Shown: positions 55,154 through 63,401 of the stretch, piece after piece
Layout of the letters: every line of letters begins with the position of its first letter
Numbering within the stretch: the first letter of the stretch is position 1
Assembly (NCBI RefSeq): GCF_017565645.3
Contig: NZ_CP086136.1
Span: 9,469,501-9,533,500, forward strand
Direction: 5' to 3'
Source of the DNA: Bradyrhizobium barranii subsp. barranii
GTDB taxonomy: Bacteria > Pseudomonadota > Alphaproteobacteria > Rhizobiales > Xanthobacteraceae
Length of the DNA stretch: 64,000 nt
Made by a program: the position numbers and the translations under genes
Notes under the pieces: model-generated
What the model was told of the DNA's origin: nothing
The model's database searches: none
What the model saw: the letters and a program-made list of their open reading frames with translations, nothing else

Positions 55154-56041
55154 ATGACGATCGCCATCCGGCAGCTTCAGAAACATTTTGCCGGCGAGGT
55201 TTCCGGCCTCGATCTGCGAAAGCCTCTCACCGAGGCCGAGGCGCGCGAGGTCGAGGCAGCCATGGACAAATATGCGGTGCTGGTCTTCCACGACCAGGAC
55301 ATCACCGACGAGCAGCAGATGGCCTTCGCGCTGAATTTCGGCCAGCGCGACGACGCGCGCGGCGGCACCGTGACCAAGGAAAAGGACTACCGGCTCCAAT
55401 CGGGCCTCAACGACGTCTCCAATCTCGGCAAGGATGGCAAGCCGCTGGCGAAGGACAGTCGCGCGCATCTGTTCAACCTCGGCAACTGCCTGTGGCATTC
55501 CGACAGCTCGTTTCGCCCGATCCCCGCAAAACTCTCGCTGCTGTCGGCGCGGGTGGTGAACCCGAAGGGCGGCAATACCGAGTTCGCCGACATGCGCGCA
55601 GCCTATGACGCGCTCGCTGACGACACCAAGGCCGAGATCGAGGATCTCGTCTGCGAGCACTCGCTGATGTATTCGCGCGGATCGCTCGGCTTCACCGAGT
55701 ACACCGACGACGAAAAGCAGATGTTCAAGCCGGTGCTGCAACGCCTGGTGCGCACCCATCCGGTGCATCGCCGCAAGTCGCTGTACCTCTCATCGCATGC
55801 CGGCAAGATCGTCAGCATGAGCGTCCCCGAGGGCCGGCTGCTGCTGCGCGATCTGAACGAGCATGCGACGCAAGGCGAGTTCATCTACGTCCACAAATGG
55901 AAGCTGCATGATCTCGTGATGTGGGACAACCGCCAGACCATGCATCGCGTCCGCCGCTACGACCAGTCCCAGCCCCGCGACATGCGCCGCGCGACGGTGG
56001 CGGGGACAGAGCCGACGGTACAGCAGCAGGCGGCGGAGTAG
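55154..56041 (+). CDS. TfdA/TauD-family alpha-ketoglutarate-dependent dioxygenase
   Basis: 295-residue Fe(II)/2-oxoglutarate oxygenase. The iron ligands are visible: HxD in CLWHSDSSFRP (~residue 113) and the distal His in NRQTMHRVRRY (~262). The 2-oxoglutarate-binding Arg is in DMRRATVAG. The overall look is close to TfdA, the 2,4-dichlorophenoxyacetate dioxygenase, and the Bradyrhizobium TfdA-alpha relatives. It would hydroxylate an ether or aryl-oxy or sulfonate substrate, releasing an aldehyde or similar. The ATG at 55154 has GGGAG in front. It follows an SDR gene. The natural substrate may not be a herbicide. Confidence 0.88.
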   Translation: MTIAIRQLQKHFAGEVSGLDLRKPLTEAEAREVEAAMDKYAVLVFHDQDITDEQQMAFALNFGQRDDARGGTVTKEKDYRLQSGLNDVSNLGKDGKPLAKDSRAHLFNLGNCLWHSDSSFRPIPAKLSLLSARVVNPKGGNTEFADMRAAYDALADDTKAEIEDLVCEHSLMYSRGSLGFTEYTDDEKQMFKPVLQRLVRTHPVHRRKSLYLSSHAGKIVSMSVPEGRLLLRDLNEHATQGEFIYVHKWKLHDLVMWDNRQTMHRVRRYDQSQPRDMRRATVAGTEPTVQQQAAE

Positions 56042-56070
56042 GCGGCATTGGAGTAGCCACAAATTCCGCC

Positions 56071-56257
56071 GTCGTCCCGGACAAGCGTAGCAAAGCGAAG
56101 CGCAGATCCGGGACCTATAACCACAGCCGTGGTTTGGCGAAGACTAGTGGTGACCAGCCCGCTTCAACAACGACTTCCTGGGATTATGGGTCCCGGATCT
56201 GCGCTCCGTTCTGGACAACGCTACGCGTTGCCAGAAGCTCCGCTTGTCCGGGACGAC
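56071..56257. repeat. Palindromic repeat (type B)
   Basis: GTCGTCCCGGACAAGCG / CGCTTGTCCGGGACGAC arms, inner GATCCGGGACCTATAACCACAG / ATTATGGGTCCCGGATC. The internal GGTTTGGCGAAGAC box is shared with 8638 and 57945. The nested GTGCGCAATTGCGCAC module is absent; a different hairpin (CAACGCTACGCGTTG) occupies the right arm. Confidence 0.8.
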
Positions 56258-56277
56258 AGCGGAGGTTGGCGCAACAG

Positions 56278-56922
56278 CTACGCGTGTCCCGCATCGTTCG
56301 AGAGCATGCCGGGATCGATGCCGATCTTGCGCAGCGCGCGTCCGTACTTCTCGTCGACATCGTCGCCGAAGATCAAATCCGAATCCGCATCGCAATGCAG
56401 CCAGCCATTGCTCTGGATTTCGGTCTCGAGCTGGCCCGGCGCCCAGCCGGCATAACCAAGCGCGAGGATGGCGTGCTTCGGGCCGGAGCCGTTGGCGATC
56501 GCCCGCAGGATGTCGACGGTCGCCGTGAGGCAGACGCCGTCGTCGATCCGGAGCGTCGCGTTCTCGATGTAGAAATCGCTGGAATGCAGCACGAAGCCGC
56601 GGCCGGTATCGACCGGCCCGCCACGCAGCACCTTCATGCTTTCGGCGTTCTCCGGCAGCTTGATGTGCTCGCCCTTCTTGATGATGCCGAGCTGCTGCAA
56701 CAGCTCGGGGAAGTCGATGCTGCCGGCGGGATGATTGACGATGATGCCCATCGCGCCCTCGGCGGAATGCGCACAGAGATAGATCACCGAGCGCTCGAAG
56801 CGCTCATCGCCCATCACGGGCATCGCGATCAGGAGCTGGCCGTCGAGATAGCCGGCCGAGCTGGGAAGCGCGGGGGCCGCGCTGCGGGTGCTTTCGCCCG
56901 TCCTTTTGCCTGTGGGAGCCAT
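56278..56922 (-). CDS. YqgE/AlgH family protein (UPF0301)
   Basis: 214-residue DUF179 protein. [33 protein letters not shown] is the conserved N-terminal beta sheet; [17 protein letters not shown] (~95) and the [16 protein letters not shown] segment (~160) are also diagnostic. The family was named for AlgH, linked to alginate regulation in Pseudomonas, but its biochemical function is not known. The N-terminal ~20 residues are disordered. It is divergent from the DsbD-N-like gene. Confidence 0.92.
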   Translation of the reverse strand: MAPTGKRTGESTRSAAPALPSSAGYLDGQLLIAMPVMGDERFERSVIYLCAHSAEGAMGIIVNHPAGSIDFPELLQQLGIIKKGEHIKLPENAESMKVLRGGPVDTGRGFVLHSSDFYIENATLRIDDGVCLTATVDILRAIANGSGPKHAILALGYAGWAPGQLETEIQSNGWLHCDADSDLIFGDDVDEKYGRALRKIGIDPGMLSNDAGHA

Positions 56923-57064
56923 CGGTGAAGCACTCCGGTTTCGATTACTATCCTGATGTCGGGCCGGGCTGCTGTCAAATCAAGGCTTGCATAGACTTGA
57001 TTCAGGTGCATCCATCACAAGCAATTCAATGGTTTGCCCAGGGGCGACCCTGTAAAGACGTGCC

Positions 57065-57904
57065 ATGCTGACAAGAGTTCCCCTGCATGCGGCGTTTGGC
57101 GTCGCAACAACCCTGCTTGCGTCGTCGGTGACGCTCGCAGCCCGCGCCGACGACGCTTCGCCCTGGCAGCGCGACGGCCATTCCGCAGTGCGATTGCTGG
57201 CGGGATCGCGCAGCGGCGCTGTCCTGCTCGGCGGTATCGCCTTCCAGCTCCAGCAGGGATGGAAGACCTACTGGCGCATCCCCGGCGATTCCGGCGTTCC
57301 GCCGCGGTTCGATTTCTCCAAGTCGGACAATGTCGAAGCGGTGACGGTGATGTGGCCGGCGCCGCTGAAATTCGATGACGGCGCGGGCGGGCATTCGATC
57401 GGCTATCACGGCCAGATCGTGCTACCTCTGCGCATCGTGCCCAAGGCGCCCGACAAGCCGGTGACGCTGCGCGCCGAGATCAACTACGCCGTGTGCGAGA
57501 AGCTCTGCGTTCCCGTCGAGGCCAATGTCGAGCTCGGCTTCAACAACGTCGCCTCGACCGAGGACGCCAATCTGCGTGCCGCGCTCGACACCGTGCCGAA
57601 GCCTGCCACGATCGGTGATCCCAATCCGCTGACCATCCGCGACGTCAAACGTGACGGTCCCAAGAATGTCGTGGTCGACGTGGTCGTGCCTGATAGCCGC
57701 GGCGTCAATTTGTTCGTGGAAGGGCCGACGCTCGATTGGGCGTTGCCGATTCCGGCGCCGGTCGAGCGCAGCCCGCCCGGTGTGCAGCGATTTTCCTTCG
57801 AGCTCGATGGACTGCCGCCGGGCGCCAAGCCCGACGGAGCGGCGCTGAAGTTCACGCTCGTCGCGCCCGAGAAATCGTACGAGTTCAATACGAATTTGGA
57901 GTGA
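57065..57904 (+). CDS. Periplasmic DsbD N-terminal-domain-like protein
   Basis: 279-residue protein with a signal peptide (~1-28, ending near AARA). The rest resembles the periplasmic N-terminal domain of DsbD/ScsB proteins, an immunoglobulin-like fold. The pair INYAVCEKLCVPVEA (~145-152) is the redox-active CxxxC-type dithiol. The transmembrane electron-transfer part and the thioredoxin domain of DsbD are absent, so it is a free-standing alpha-type domain. It may receive electrons from another membrane protein, such as CcdA, or act as a copper/thiol shuttle. Neighbours do not reveal the partner. Confidence 0.85.
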   Translation: MLTRVPLHAAFGVATTLLASSVTLAARADDASPWQRDGHSAVRLLAGSRSGAVLLGGIAFQLQQGWKTYWRIPGDSGVPPRFDFSKSDNVEAVTVMWPAPLKFDDGAGGHSIGYHGQIVLPLRIVPKAPDKPVTLRAEINYAVCEKLCVPVEANVELGFNNVASTEDANLRAALDTVPKPATIGDPNPLTIRDVKRDGPKNVVVDVVVPDSRGVNLFVEGPTLDWALPIPAPVERSPPGVQRFSFELDGLPPGAKPDGAALKFTLVAPEKSYEFNTNLE

Positions 57905-57944
57905 GCGGGAGCTGAGTTGCGCTGCCAGCGCCACATATTCAGCT

Positions 57945-58096
57945 GTCGTCCCGGGGCGCGCGCAGCGCGAGCCCGGGACCCATAGCCACAGGGAGCGGTT
58001 TGGCGAGGACTCGGAGTTACCAGCCAGCGCAACATTTCTCCCTGGGGTTATGGGTCCCCGCCCCCCGTGCGCAATTGCGCACTAGGCGGGGACGAC
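57945..58096. repeat. Palindromic repeat (type B) filling the gap before the flippase
   Basis: GTCGTCCCGGGG / GGCGGGGACGAC arms, inner CGGGACCCATAGCCACAG / TTATGGGTCCC, with the internal GGTTTGGCGAGGACTCGG box. The right tip carries GTGCGCAATTGCGCAC (58067-58082). It occupies half of the 320-base gap 57905-58228; the remainder, AT-richer near 58130-58160, probably holds the flippase promoter. Confidence 0.8.
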
Positions 58097-58228
58097 GCCG
58101 GTGGCTGGAGCGGCAGCATGCCTCACCCAACCCAATCTTAACGAATGGTTGCTAATCCCCAAGGGCTACCGCATCAGGCCTGCCGCAGCATGCGGGACGC
58201 CTGATACGGACGCCCTGGGGATCTCGAA

Positions 58229-59596
58229 TTGGCCGTGATGGATGCAGAACCCGCAACGACCGGACCTGCCGGCCTCATCGCGCGGCTGCGCGCGAAGCTG
58301 ACGGGCGGATCGAACGAAGCGTCGCTGACGCGGCGCTTGGCCGGCACCATCTTCATCATCCGGGTGATCAGCGCGGGCCTCGCCTATTTCTCGCAAGTTC
58401 TGCTCGCGCGCTGGATGGGGACGTCCGACTACGGCATCTATGTCTATGTCTGGACCTGGGTGCTGCTGCTCGGCAGCATGATGGATTTCGGCACCTCCGC
58501 TTCAGCGCAAAAGATCATTCCGGAGTATCGCACCAGCGGCGAGCATGCGCTGCTGCGCGGCTTTCTCTCCGGCAGCCGCTGGCTGACCTTTGCCGTGTCC
58601 ACGCTGGTGTCGCTGGCGCTCGCCGGTATCGTCAAGCTGCTCTCGCCCTGGATCGATCCAGCCAAGGTGCTGCCGCTCTATATCGGCTGCATGACGCTGC
58701 CCGCCTTCGTCGTCGCCAACACCCAGGACGGCATCGCGCGCTCGCATGACTGGATGCAGCTCGGCCTGATGCCGCAATTCATCATCCGCCAGGCGCTGAT
58801 CATCGGCATCACGGCCGCTGCCTTCCTGCTCGGCTATCACCTCGGCGCGGTCGCCGCGATGGTCGCGAGCGCCGGCGCGGTGTGGATCGCGATGACCGGG
58901 CAGATGGTGGTGCTGAACCGCAAGCTCGCCGATCACATCGAGCCGGGCCCCAAGACCTACGACATCGGTGGCTGGCTCGCCGTCTCGCTGCCGATCCTGC
59001 TGGTCGAGAGCTTTTACCTGCTGCTGTCCTATACCGACGTGCTGGTGCTTCAGCAGTTCCGCCCATCGGACGAGGTCGGTGTCTATTTCGCGGTGGTGAA
59101 GACGCTCGCCCTGGTCTCGTTCATCCACTACGCGATGTCGGCGACCACAGCGCATCGCTTCGCCGAGTACAACGCGCTCGGCGACAAGGCGCGCCTGTCG
59201 GCCTATGTCGCGCATGCCATCAACTGGACGTTCTGGCCGTCGCTGGCAGCGACCATCGTGCTGCTTGCGCTTGGCAAGCCGCTGCTCTGGCTGTTCGGCC
59301 CGCAATTCACGGTCGGCTACGACATCATGTTCGTCGCCGCGATCGGCCTCGTGGTGCGCGCCGCGATCGGACCGGTCGAGCGCCTGCTCAACATGCTCGG
59401 CCAGCAGAAGATCTGTGCGCTGGCCTACGCGCTGGCCTTCGTCATGAACCTCGTGCTCTGCATCGCGCTGGTGCCACGCTTCGGCGGTCACGGCGCCGCG
59501 GCCGCGACCTCGATCTCGCTGACATTCGAGACAGTGCTGCTGTTCTGGATCGTGCGCCAGCGGCTCGGCCTGCACGTGCTGGCGTTTGGCAAATAG
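58229..59596 (+). CDS. Polysaccharide/lipid-linked oligosaccharide flippase (MVF/Wzx type)
   Basis: 455-residue multi-pass inner-membrane protein with 12-14 predicted helices and an N-terminal cytoplasmic tail of ~40 residues. VLLARWMGTSDYGIYVYVWTWVLLLG and the C-terminal RFGGHGAAAATSISLTFETVLLFWIV are typical of Wzx/MOP exporters. It would flip lipid-linked O-antigen or exopolysaccharide units to the periplasm. The start could be TTG 58229, which has GGGG eight bases upstream, or ATG 58238. No glycosyltransferase cluster surrounds it, which is unusual for a Wzx gene, so it may serve a dispersed pathway. Confidence 0.88.
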   Translation: MAVMDAEPATTGPAGLIARLRAKLTGGSNEASLTRRLAGTIFIIRVISAGLAYFSQVLLARWMGTSDYGIYVYVWTWVLLLGSMMDFGTSASAQKIIPEYRTSGEHALLRGFLSGSRWLTFAVSTLVSLALAGIVKLLSPWIDPAKVLPLYIGCMTLPAFVVANTQDGIARSHDWMQLGLMPQFIIRQALIIGITAAAFLLGYHLGAVAAMVASAGAVWIAMTGQMVVLNRKLADHIEPGPKTYDIGGWLAVSLPILLVESFYLLLSYTDVLVLQQFRPSDEVGVYFAVVKTLALVSFIHYAMSATTAHRFAEYNALGDKARLSAYVAHAINWTFWPSLAATIVLLALGKPLLWLFGPQFTVGYDIMFVAAIGLVVRAAIGPVERLLNMLGQQKICALAYALAFVMNLVLCIALVPRFGGHGAAAATSISLTFETVLLFWIVRQRLGLHVLAFGK

Positions 59597-59785
59597 GCGC
59601 TGCCACCCGGTTGCCGGCCTGGAGAATGGCTGTTTCGCGCCTTGCGCGGCGGCGACTAAAACCCCCTCCCCGCCCGCCGCCTGTAGCAAGATTTTTCTTA
59701 TTCAACCCAAGCGGTTGCGCTTCAGGGAAATTTTATTCTACGTCATATTGCCCAACCGACGAGATAAACCTAAGATTCCCCAGAC

Positions 59786-60610
59786 ATGATTGATCCGCTC
59801 TATGTCGCCTCCGGATTTGGCGTCGGCCTGCTTGTCGGGATGACCGGCGTGGGTGGCGGCTCGCTGATGACGCCGCTGCTGATCCTGCTGTTCGGCATCC
59901 ACCCCTCCACCGCCGTCGGCACCGACCTGCTCTATGCCGCCGCCACCAAGACCGGCGGCAGCGTGGTGCATGGCTGGTCGCGGAGCGTGCACTGGCCCGC
60001 CGTGCTGCGGCTCGCCTGCGGCAGCATCCCGGCGAGTGCGCTGACGCTGCTCGTGCTGTGGAAGCTCGACCTCAGGAGCGATTCCGAGCGCAGCCTGGTC
60101 AATCTGGTGCTGTGCTTTGCACTGCTGCTGACCGCGACCTCGCTGATCTTCCGCAAGGCCCTCATGGAGCGCTATCGGAAGCGCCTCGAGCAGGTCAATG
60201 AGCGCACCACGGCGATCGCGACGGTGGTCACCGGCATCGTGCTCGGCGTGCTGGTGTCGATCTCGTCCGTCGGTGCCGGCGCGGTCGGCGTGACCGTGCT
60301 GCTGCTGCTTTATCCGCGCCTGCCGATGGCGACCATCGTCGGCTCGGACATCGCGCATGCGGTGCCGCTGACGCTGGTTGCCGGAATTGGGCACTGGGCG
60401 CTTGGCGATGTGGATTGGGCACTGATGGGCGTGCTGCTGCTGGGCTCGCTGCCCGGCATCATCGTCGGCAGTCTCAGTGCGACGCGCGTCCCCGAGACGG
60501 TGCTGCGCCTGACGCTTGCCTGCGTGCTGTTCGTAGTCGCCGGCAAGATCATGTTCGCGGAGCTGAACCTGTCGTCCGCGATCGTGACGGCCCTGGCCTG
60601 GACGCATTAG
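59786..60610 (+). CDS. TauE/SafE-family sulfite/organic anion exporter
   Basis: 274-residue membrane permease with seven to eight helices in two homologous halves. The first has GFGVGLLVGMTGVGGGSLMTPLLILLFGIHP (TauE motif) and the second VSISSVGAGAVGVTVLLLLYPRLP. It is in the family that exports sulfite, sulfoacetate or related anions and in some cases imports organic anions. It is single-gene; the sulfate ABC genes at the right edge are several kb away on the other strand. The specific substrate is unproven. Confidence 0.88.
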   Translation: MIDPLYVASGFGVGLLVGMTGVGGGSLMTPLLILLFGIHPSTAVGTDLLYAAATKTGGSVVHGWSRSVHWPAVLRLACGSIPASALTLLVLWKLDLRSDSERSLVNLVLCFALLLTATSLIFRKALMERYRKRLEQVNERTTAIATVVTGIVLGVLVSISSVGAGAVGVTVLLLLYPRLPMATIVGSDIAHAVPLTLVAGIGHWALGDVDWALMGVLLLGSLPGIIVGSLSATRVPETVLRLTLACVLFVVAGKIMFAELNLSSAIVTALAWTH

Positions 60611-60635
60611 GCCAAGGGTTGCACCCCACTCTCAC

Positions 60636-60737
60636 TGTCGTCGCCCGGCTTGACCGGGCGATCCAGTATTGCAGAGACAGCGGTGATTAGCCGAGAAGCC
60701 GCGGCGTACTGGATGCCCCGCTTTCGCGGGGCATGAC
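60636..60737. repeat. Palindromic repeat (type D, 'empty')
   Basis: Short copy of the type D element: TGTCGTCGCCCGGCTTGACCGGGCGATCCAGTATTGCAGAGACAG ... GCGGCGTACTGGATGCCCCGCTTTCGCGGGGCATGAC split over 60636-60737. Hairpin tips are CTTTCG-type without the nested module. It lies between the convergent exporter and SDR genes. Confidence 0.8.
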
Positions 60738-60760
60738 CGAGCGTTATAGGTTGAAGCGAA

Positions 60761-61549
60761 CTACTCCGCCGTCCAGCCGCCGTCGATCGACAGGTTGGTG
60801 CCGGTGATCTGCGCGGCATCGTCGCCGCACAGGAACAGCGCGAGCGCTGCGACCTGCTCGGAGGTGACGAACTCCTTGGTCGGCTGCGCGTCGAGCAGCA
60901 CGTCGTTGATGACCTGCTCGCGCGTGAGGTTGCGCGCCTTCATCGTGTCGGGGATCTGCTTCTCCACCAGCGGCGTCCAGACATAGCCGGGGCTGATGCA
61001 GTTGCAGGTGATCTTGTGGGTCGCGACCTCGAGCGCCACGGTCTTGGTCAGTCCGGCGATGCCGTGCTTGGCCGACACATAGGCGGACTTGAAGGGCGAG
61101 GCGACCAGCGAGTGCGCCGACGCCGTGTTGATGATACGGCCCCAGCCCTTCTTCTTCATGCCGGGCACCGCGGCGCGGATGGCATGGAAAGCCGAGGACA
61201 GGTTGATCGCGATGATCTGGTCCCATTTCTCGACCGGGAATTCCTCGATCGGCGAGACGAACTGGATGCCGGCATTGTTGACGAGGATGTCGACCGAGCC
61301 GAACGACTTCTCGCCGAGCGCGATCATCCCGGCGATCTCGGCGGGCTTGGTCATGTCGGCCGGCGAATACACCGCCTTCACGCCGAAGTCGGACTCGATC
61401 TTGGCGCGCTCCTTCTCGATGTCTTCCGGCGAGCCGAAGCCGTTGATGACGACATTGGCGCCGGCGGCGGCGAAGGCGCGCGCATAGGCGAGCCCGATGC
61501 CGCTGGTCGAACCGGTCACGACGGCGTTCTTGCCTGACAGACTACCCAT
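60761..61549 (-). CDS. bdhA: 3-hydroxybutyrate dehydrogenase
   Basis: 262-residue SDR enzyme interconverting D-3-hydroxybutyrate and acetoacetate, in polyhydroxybutyrate turnover. Motifs: VTGSTSGIGLAYARAFA, NNAGIQFVSPIEEFP, INTASAHSLVASPFKSAYVSAKHG (catalytic Ser-Tyr-Lys), and the bacterial-BdhA PGYVWTPLVEKQIPD segment, with SIDGGWTAE at the end. The patatin gene ends one base before its start region, so the pair forms one transcript. Length and signatures are normal. Confidence 0.93.
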   Translation of the reverse strand: MGSLSGKNAVVTGSTSGIGLAYARAFAAAGANVVINGFGSPEDIEKERAKIESDFGVKAVYSPADMTKPAEIAGMIALGEKSFGSVDILVNNAGIQFVSPIEEFPVEKWDQIIAINLSSAFHAIRAAVPGMKKKGWGRIINTASAHSLVASPFKSAYVSAKHGIAGLTKTVALEVATHKITCNCISPGYVWTPLVEKQIPDTMKARNLTREQVINDVLLDAQPTKEFVTSEQVAALALFLCGDDAAQITGTNLSIDGGWTAE

Positions 61550-61550
61550 G

Positions 61551-62726
61551 TTATTCGCTCCTTTTTGGCGGGGGCGCGGTGACGTCCCCCGTGAGATCGT
61601 AGGTCACCATGGTCTCGCCGGACTGCGGCCGCTCGAGCCAGTCCTTATGGCGCATCGACAAATGCACATCGCGCACGCCGGCTTCCCAATGCTCGACCAT
61701 GGCGACATGCGAGAAGTCGTAATCCTTCGACGAGGATTCGTAGTTCTTGCTGCGATAGATCAGGTGCACCACGGTGACGGTGCTTTCGCGCGAGACCTTC
61801 GCGAGGAATTCGACGGACGGGTCGTTCTTCAGATAGTCCGGCAATTTTCCGATCAAGTCGCGCACGGCCCTGCGAGCGTTGTGCAGCTGCTTGTTCTTGT
61901 CGGTGTTCATCCGCGTGCGGCTGGAGAAGCGGATGTCCTTCTCGCGCTCGGTCGCCTCGAGCAGCGAATTCGGCAGATCGCCGCGGGCGCTGAACAGATC
62001 GACCTGGAAGATCAGCATATCGCGATTGACCTCGGCATCGAGCACGTAGTCGAGCGGCGTGTTGGAGGCGATGCCGCCGTCCCAGTAATGCTCGCCTTCG
62101 ATCACGACGGACGGAAAGCCCGGCGGCAGCGCGCCGGAGGCCATGATGTGCTCGGGGCCGATGGTCTTGCCGAGCTTCTTGAACTCGTAATTGTCGAAAT
62201 ATTTGAAGTTGCCCGAGGTGACGCCGACGGCGCCGACCGACAGGCGCGTCTTCAGATCGTTGATGCGATCGAAATCGACCAGGCGCTCCAGCGTCTTCTT
62301 CAGCGGCGCGGTGTCGTAATAACTCTCGGCCTGCTTGGTGCCGGGCGGCCAGAGCGGCGCGGGCGGAATGCGCGGCGTGAAGAAACCGGGCACGCCGAAG
62401 GTCGCGATCAATGCGGCACTGGTCGAATTGAACAGCTCGCGGCTGTGATCGCTCTTGCCGATCGGCTTCCACGGCACCGGCGCCGACACCATCTCCCAGA
62501 ATTCCTTGAGCCGCTTGACGCGGGTCTGTCCCTCGTTGCCGGCGATGATGGCGGCGTTGACCGCGCCGATCGAGATGCCGGCGACCCATTCCGGCTCGAA
62601 GTCGAAATGGCACAGCGACTGGTAGGCGCCGGCCTGATAGGAGCCGAGCGCCCCACCGCCCTGGAGGACCAGGACGCGCTGCGCCTTCGCGGGGACTGTT
62701 GCGACTTCCGGGCTATGATCTGTCAT
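61551..62726 (-). CDS. Patatin-like phospholipase (DUF3734-type)
   Basis: 391-residue Ser-Asp dyad lipase. QGGGALGSYQAGAYQSL (oxyanion loop) and GISIGAVNAAII (GxSxG nucleophile, ~50) form the active site, and the Asp is in WDGGIASNTPLDYVL (~220). The C-terminal part (DUF3734) has the STVTVVHLIYRSKNYESSSKDYDFS segment. It directly precedes bdhA, with one base between its stop and the bdhA start. In this order the pair is common, so a role in PHB granule or membrane lipid mobilisation is likely but inferred. Confidence 0.92.
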   Translation of the reverse strand: MTDHSPEVATVPAKAQRVLVLQGGGALGSYQAGAYQSLCHFDFEPEWVAGISIGAVNAAIIAGNEGQTRVKRLKEFWEMVSAPVPWKPIGKSDHSRELFNSTSAALIATFGVPGFFTPRIPPAPLWPPGTKQAESYYDTAPLKKTLERLVDFDRINDLKTRLSVGAVGVTSGNFKYFDNYEFKKLGKTIGPEHIMASGALPPGFPSVVIEGEHYWDGGIASNTPLDYVLDAEVNRDMLIFQVDLFSARGDLPNSLLEATEREKDIRFSSRTRMNTDKNKQLHNARRAVRDLIGKLPDYLKNDPSVEFLAKVSRESTVTVVHLIYRSKNYESSSKDYDFSHVAMVEHWEAGVRDVHLSMRHKDWLERPQSGETMVTYDLTGDVTAPPPKRSE

Positions 62727-62804
62727 CTGGGAACAATAGCAAAAGGCGAGCCACCGTGGCGACAGTCCGCCGCGGCGTCAATGCATCCCGGGATCAAGTC
62801 TGGC

Positions 62805-63308
62805 TTATCGGGGGTCGGTCGCGGCCAGGATCATGGTCCAGAACACCTTGTATTTGGTGCCAGGAGCATAGCCCGCCGCGATGCCCAGTTTTGTGACACC
62901 GCCCTTGAGCATGTTGGCGCGGTGCGGGGGCGAGTCGCGCCAGCCGGAAAACGCTTCCGCCAGCGTATGATAGCCCGCCGAGACGTTCTCGACCGCCACC
63001 GTCGCCGGATAGCCGCCCGCGCTGAGGCGCTTGGCCAGCGGTGCGCGGACGTCATGGTCCATCTTGTTGGCCGCCGCCATGGCCTGGGACTGGGATTCGG
63101 CGAGCCGCATCAGTTCGGGGTCGACCACGACGGTGCCGAGGGCGTTGTTCTGGCGGTATTGCGAGATCATGATCGCTGCCGCCTGCGCATCGAGCTTGGT
63201 GCCCGGGACCGACATGTCGGCATACATCGACGGCTGCTGGACCGGTGCTTCGTTGCCGGCGCAGCCGGCGAGAAGCAAAGTGATGAGTATTGCGGCCGCA
63301 GCGCGCAT
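62805..63308 (-). CDS. CAP-domain (SCP/PR1-like) lipoprotein
   Basis: 167-residue secreted protein. ATG at 63308 begins a lipoprotein signal ILITLLLAGCAG (Cys at ~16). The remainder is a bacterial CAP domain: ALGTVVVDPELMRLAESQSQAMAAANKMDHD, ENVSAGYHTLAEAFSGWRDSPPHRANML (with the conserved HRANML motif), TKLGIAAGY, and a C-terminal strand FWTMILA. CAP proteins of bacteria bind lipids or wall components; catalytic activity is not shown. The frame is open 36 bases upstream. Confidence 0.85.
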   Translation of the reverse strand: MRAAAAILITLLLAGCAGNEAPVQQPSMYADMSVPGTKLDAQAAAIMISQYRQNNALGTVVVDPELMRLAESQSQAMAAANKMDHDVRAPLAKRLSAGGYPATVAVENVSAGYHTLAEAFSGWRDSPPHRANMLKGGVTKLGIAAGYAPGTKYKVFWTMILAATDPR

Positions 63309-63401
63309 GTTCAGGGGCCCCCAAATGAGGGGCCGTTGTTGCATACCAACCGTGGCTGAAAGGTGAATATTGAGGAAGATTTGAGCTTTCGGCCGAGGCG
63401 C

